From Nocardiopsis sp. YSL2 (GTDB lineage Bacteria > Actinomycetota > Actinomycetes > Streptosporangiales > Streptosporangiaceae), in assembly GCF_030555055.1 (NCBI RefSeq), contig NZ_JAMOAO010000001.1, forward strand, positions 6,014,001 to 6,078,000: a DNA stretch of 64,000 nt, given 5' to 3'. This document shows, one piece after another, positions 61,533-64,000 of the stretch. Both the position numbers and the translations under genes were made by a program. Numbering within the stretch: position 1 is the first letter of the stretch; each line of letters opens with the position of its first letter. The notes below the pieces were generated by a model, which saw only the letters and a list, made by a program, of their open reading frames with translations, was not told where the DNA came from and did not search any database.

Positions 61533-61715
61533 GGAACAGCTCCCGGCCAGCGAGAATTGCGGCGGCACCACAGCGGAACAATGGTGCCCATGGTGCCACG
61601 AAAACCCGGTGCCCGCGAGCCCTCACCACACTTCTCTAGCCTGCTGGCCAGTGACCTGTCGATTTCCCGGGAAACCGACACGGCGGGAATGAGGGCCCGG
61701 GCGGAACGGTGCCCG

Positions 61716-61886
61716 TCAGCTCCGGCTCTGGAAGTTGGAGAAGACCTCCACGTCCTTGTCGTCCCGGCCGAGGACTTCGCGCAGCGTGCACGCTATAGCG
61801 GACTCCCCGAGGGCGTCCAACTCCCGTAGCGACAGGTTCGCCACGTCGACCAGCATGGTGCTGCCGACACCATCTTCGACCTGCAT
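61716..61886 (-). CDS. fxsA: FxSxx-COOH peptide (RiPP precursor, FxsA type)
   Basis: 56 residues, MQVEDGVGSTMLVDVANLSL at the start and FSNFQSRS at the C-terminus. The last five residues, Phe52-Gln-Ser-Arg-Ser56, are exactly the FxSxx-COOH motif of the RiPP family in which a radical SAM/SPASM enzyme (FxsB) forms a Phe-to-Ser cyclophane. The middle (SLRELDALGESAIACTLREV) resembles the leader helix of that family. The ATG at 61886 follows GAGGAGG. FxsT lies divergently 246 bases away. No radical SAM gene is within the window. Confidence 0.82.
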   Translation of the reverse strand: MQVEDGVGSTMLVDVANLSLRELDALGESAIACTLREVLGRDDKDVEVFSNFQSRS

Positions 61887-62132
61887 CCGTCCTCCTCTTG
61901 CACACGGTGACCTGGTCATCAGTAAAGGGACGGATCGCTCCGTCCTTCGCCTTCGATGAAGTTGTCCTGGAAAGTTCCTACCACTCCTGTGGACAACTAA
62001 CCGTGATCGCCTACTCTGAATACCCCGTACCGATGAACGCGAACACGAGAAACACGAATACCCAGAGCACCGACCTCACGGAACGGCGAAAGAATATATC
62101 TGGTGGGGCAGGTGTGAAACAGGAGGATCAGC
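61887..62132. promoter_or_regulatory. AT-rich divergent promoter region of the fxs locus
   Basis: 246 bases, noticeably richer in A/T than the neighbouring genes (for example around 62025-62105). It contains GGACGGA-TCGC-TCCGTCC at 61928-61945, a perfect 7-bp hairpin 42 bases before fxsA. It must hold both fxsA and fxsT promoters; I cannot fix the hexamers. Confidence 0.45.
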
Positions 62133-64000
62133 GTGGCCAACACCAAGTCGTCCTTGTCCGGCCCTTCCCTGGGGCCGCTTCCCCCGGTGTGGGGCAGGGT
62201 GCCGTCACGCAACAAGAACTTCACCGGGCGCACCATGCACCTGGAGCAGCTCAACGCCGCGCTCAACAACACGGTGACCGCCGTCCTGCCGCACGCCCTG
62301 CACGGGTACGGCGGGGTCGGCAAGACCCTCATCGCCGTCGAGTACGCGCACCGGTACCGGGGCGACTACGACGTCGTCTGGTGGATCATGGCCGACCAGC
62401 CGGGCCTGGTCCGCTCCTCCCTGGCCCAACTGGCGCCGCACCTGAGCCTGCCCGGCCCCAACGAGGTCGGCATCGACGAGGCCGCCGCGAGCGTCCTGAA
62501 CGCCCTGCGCCGCGGCGAGCCCTACAGGCGGTGGCTGCTGGTCTTCGACAACGCCGACGAACCCGAGGACCTCAGGGACATCATTCCGCAGGGGCCGGGG
62601 CACGTGCTGATCACCTCCCGCAACCACCGCTGGCAGGGCGTGGCCGAGGCCGTGTCGCTGGAGGAGTTCTCCGCGCACGAGAGCGAGGAGTTCCTGCGCA
62701 AGCGGATCGGCCGCCCGATCACGGCGTCGGAGGCCACCCAACTGGCGGAGGCCCTGGGACACCTCCCCCTGGCGCTGGAGCAGGCGGGCGCGCTCCAGGC
62801 CGAGACCGGCATCTCCGCCCAGGAGTACCTGCGGCTGCTGCGGGAGCAGCCGACCTCGCTCATGCAGGAGGGCAAGCCGCCCGAGTACCCGGCGTCCATG
62901 GCCGCGGCCTGGCGGCTCTCGGTGGCCAAGCTCCAGGAGAACGTGCCCGAGGCGATGGACCTGCTCCGCAGCTGCGCGTTCTTCAGCCCCGAGCCCATCC
63001 CCCGCGACATCTTCTTCCCCGTCGAGGGCGGCCGGGTCCGTCCGGCGATGGCCGAGCTGATGGCCGACCCCATCCGTCTGGGCCGGGCCATCGCCCAGCT
63101 GGGCCGCTACGCCCTCATCCGCCTGGACGCCAACCGCACCATCCAGGTGCACCGGCTCATCCAGGCGCTGGTGCGCGACGACATCCCGAGCACGGAGCAC
63201 GACCTCATCCGGGCCGAGGTGTGGTCGCTGATGAGCGCCGCCGACGAGGAGGAGCGCTACCAGGACCTCATCCCGCACCTGCGCAGCACCCGGATCGCCG
63301 AGAGCACCTCGCCCACCGACCGCGCGTTCGTGATCAAGGTCCTGCGGTACCTGCACGCGGCGGGCGACCTGGACAGCGCCGGCTCCCTGGCCGCGGAGTT
63401 CATCCGGCAGTGGAGCGAGGCGTCGGGACCCGACGACCCCCACGTCCTGCAGGCCCAGCGCACCGAGGGCAACATCCTGCGCGAACTGGGCCAGTACGCC
63501 AAGGTCAGGGAGCTGGACGAGCGGCTGCTGCCGAGGCTGCGCGCGGTCCTGGGGCCCGACCACAGGGAGACGCTGTCGCTGAGCATGGGGATCGGCGCCG
63601 ACCTGCGGGCCCGGGGCGACTTCCGGCGGGCGCGGGAGAACGACGAGGAGACCCTGCGCCTGCACGAGGAGACGCTCGGCCACCGCGCGCCCACGACTCT
63701 GCGCGCCGTACACAACCTGGGCATCAGCTACATGCTCACGAGCGACTTCGCCGCCGCGCGCAGCATGCACGAGCGGTCGTACATGATCGCCCGCCGTACC
63801 GGCAGCGGCACCCCGCCGGCCACCCTGCTCGCCTACCAGAACGGCCTGGCGCAGTCCGTGCGGCTCTCCGGCGACTACACCGAGGCCTGCGACCTCGGCG
63901 AGGACTGTCTGGCGTTCGGCCTGGACAGGATCCAGCGGGACCACCCCCAGACCCTGCGCGTCCAGCTCACGCTGGCCATCTCCCGCCGGATGGCGGGTGA
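62133..64000 (+). CDS. fxsT: FxSxx-COOH system NB-ARC/tetratricopeptide repeat protein (FxsT), 3' end missing
   Basis: At least 622 residues, running off the window. The GTG at 62133 is six bases after AGGAGG. The start MANTKSSLSGPSLGPLPPVW leads to VPSRNKNFTGRTMHLEQLNA, then an NB-ARC ATPase: P-loop HGYGGVGKTLIAVEYAHRY, Walker B RWLLVFDNADEPEDL, ITSRNHRW sensor and the GLPLAL-type GHLPLALEQAGAL. From residue ~390 onward, TPR helices (RTEGNILRELGQYAKVREL, HNLGISYMLTSDFAAARSM) follow. It belongs to the fxs gene set by family and by proximity to fxsA. Confidence 0.85.
   Translation, partial: MANTKSSLSGPSLGPLPPVWGRVPSRNKNFTGRTMHLEQLNAALNNTVTAVLPHALHGYGGVGKTLIAVEYAHRYRGDYDVVWWIMADQPGLVRSSLAQLAPHLSLPGPNEVGIDEAAASVLNALRRGEPYRRWLLVFDNADEPEDLRDIIPQGPGHVLITSRNHRWQGVAEAVSLEEFSAHESEEFLRKRIGRPITASEATQLAEALGHLPLALEQAGALQAETGISAQEYLRLLREQPTSLMQEGKPPEYPASMAAAWRLSVAKLQENVPEAMDLLRSCAFFSPEPIPRDIFFPVEGGRVRPAMAELMADPIRLGRAIAQLGRYALIRLDANRTIQVHRLIQALVRDDIPSTEHDLIRAEVWSLMSAADEEERYQDLIPHLRSTRIAESTSPTDRAFVIKVLRYLHAAGDLDSAGSLAAEFIRQWSEASGPDDPHVLQAQRTEGNILRELGQYAKVRELDERLLPRLRAVLGPDHRETLSLSMGIGADLRARGDFRRARENDEETLRLHEETLGHRAPTTLRAVHNLGISYMLTSDFAAARSMHERSYMIARRTGSGTPPATLLAYQNGLAQSVRLSGDYTEACDLGEDCLAFGLDRIQRDHPQTLRVQLTLAISRRMAG

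Noticed and set aside
61898-64000. 700-codon + frame at the right end
   Set aside because: The NB-ARC and TPR motifs occur in a different frame starting at GTG 62133. This frame is Arg/Pro/Gly-rich shadow.

Overview
The window is high-GC actinobacterial chromosome from a filamentous, spore-forming type. Supporting signs are frequent GTG and TTG starts, Shine-Dalgarno and leaderless starts side by side, a Spo0M-like protein, an HrdB-type sigma factor, a CYP157-like P450, a BldC/MerR-type molybdate regulator and an FxSxx-COOH peptide system. The overall style resembles Nocardiopsis or other Streptosporangiales; this is an inference from gene style, not a database match. I support 53 protein genes, two of them cut by the window edges. 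I see no rRNA, tRNA, insertion sequence, prophage or CRISPR array.

Layout. 1-8.4 kb: tail of an FUSC exporter, a cyclase-family hydrolase, a lysophospholipid acyltransferase, a ferredoxin-NADP reductase behind a candidate iron box, and a class B penicillin-binding protein with a very long disordered cytoplasmic N-terminus. 8.4-14 kb: a DUF3040 protein, a molybdate operon (regulator-modA-modB-modC, all overlapping) and a lipoprotein glycosyl hydrolase. 14-29 kb: menaquinone genes (menF; menD, menC, menB on the minus strand; menE divergent), interrupted by a GNAT enzyme, a PhoX phosphatase with a PHO box, an MmyB-type regulator with its divergent quinone reductase, a CdaR regulator with glycerate kinase, and a DUF952-cupin_5 fusion. 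29-35 kb: the HrdB-type sigma factor, small membrane proteins, GntR and TetR regulators, and the Spo0M protein.

35-43 kb holds a dipeptide ABC transporter whose genes (dppC-dppA and dppB-dppDF) are separated by two opposite-strand genes: a DUF2180 zinc protein and a membrane-anchored pseudokinase. 43-49 kb: an ABC-F ribosome-protection-type ATPase with a structured leader and a three-codon upstream ORF, glucose-6-phosphate isomerase, a voltage-gated ion channel with a non-canonical selectivity filter, and a small acidic protein. 49-52.5 kb: the lutABC lactate oxidation operon, its FadR-type regulator and a 17-bp palindromic operator between them. 52.6-58 kb: a P450 lacking ExxR, a DUF2786 protein, and an RNA-repair pair (RNA ligase plus HD-Pnk). 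58-64 kb: an MFS transporter overlapping an antisense gene by 188 bp, a membrane/coiled-coil protein, an nSTAND-TPR ATPase, a 56-residue FxSxx-COOH RiPP precursor and the divergent NB-ARC/TPR protein FxsT, which runs off the right edge.

The strongest candidates for under-described biology are the FxSxx-COOH locus with its adjacent STAND ATPase, the ABC-F leader, and the RNA-repair cassette.
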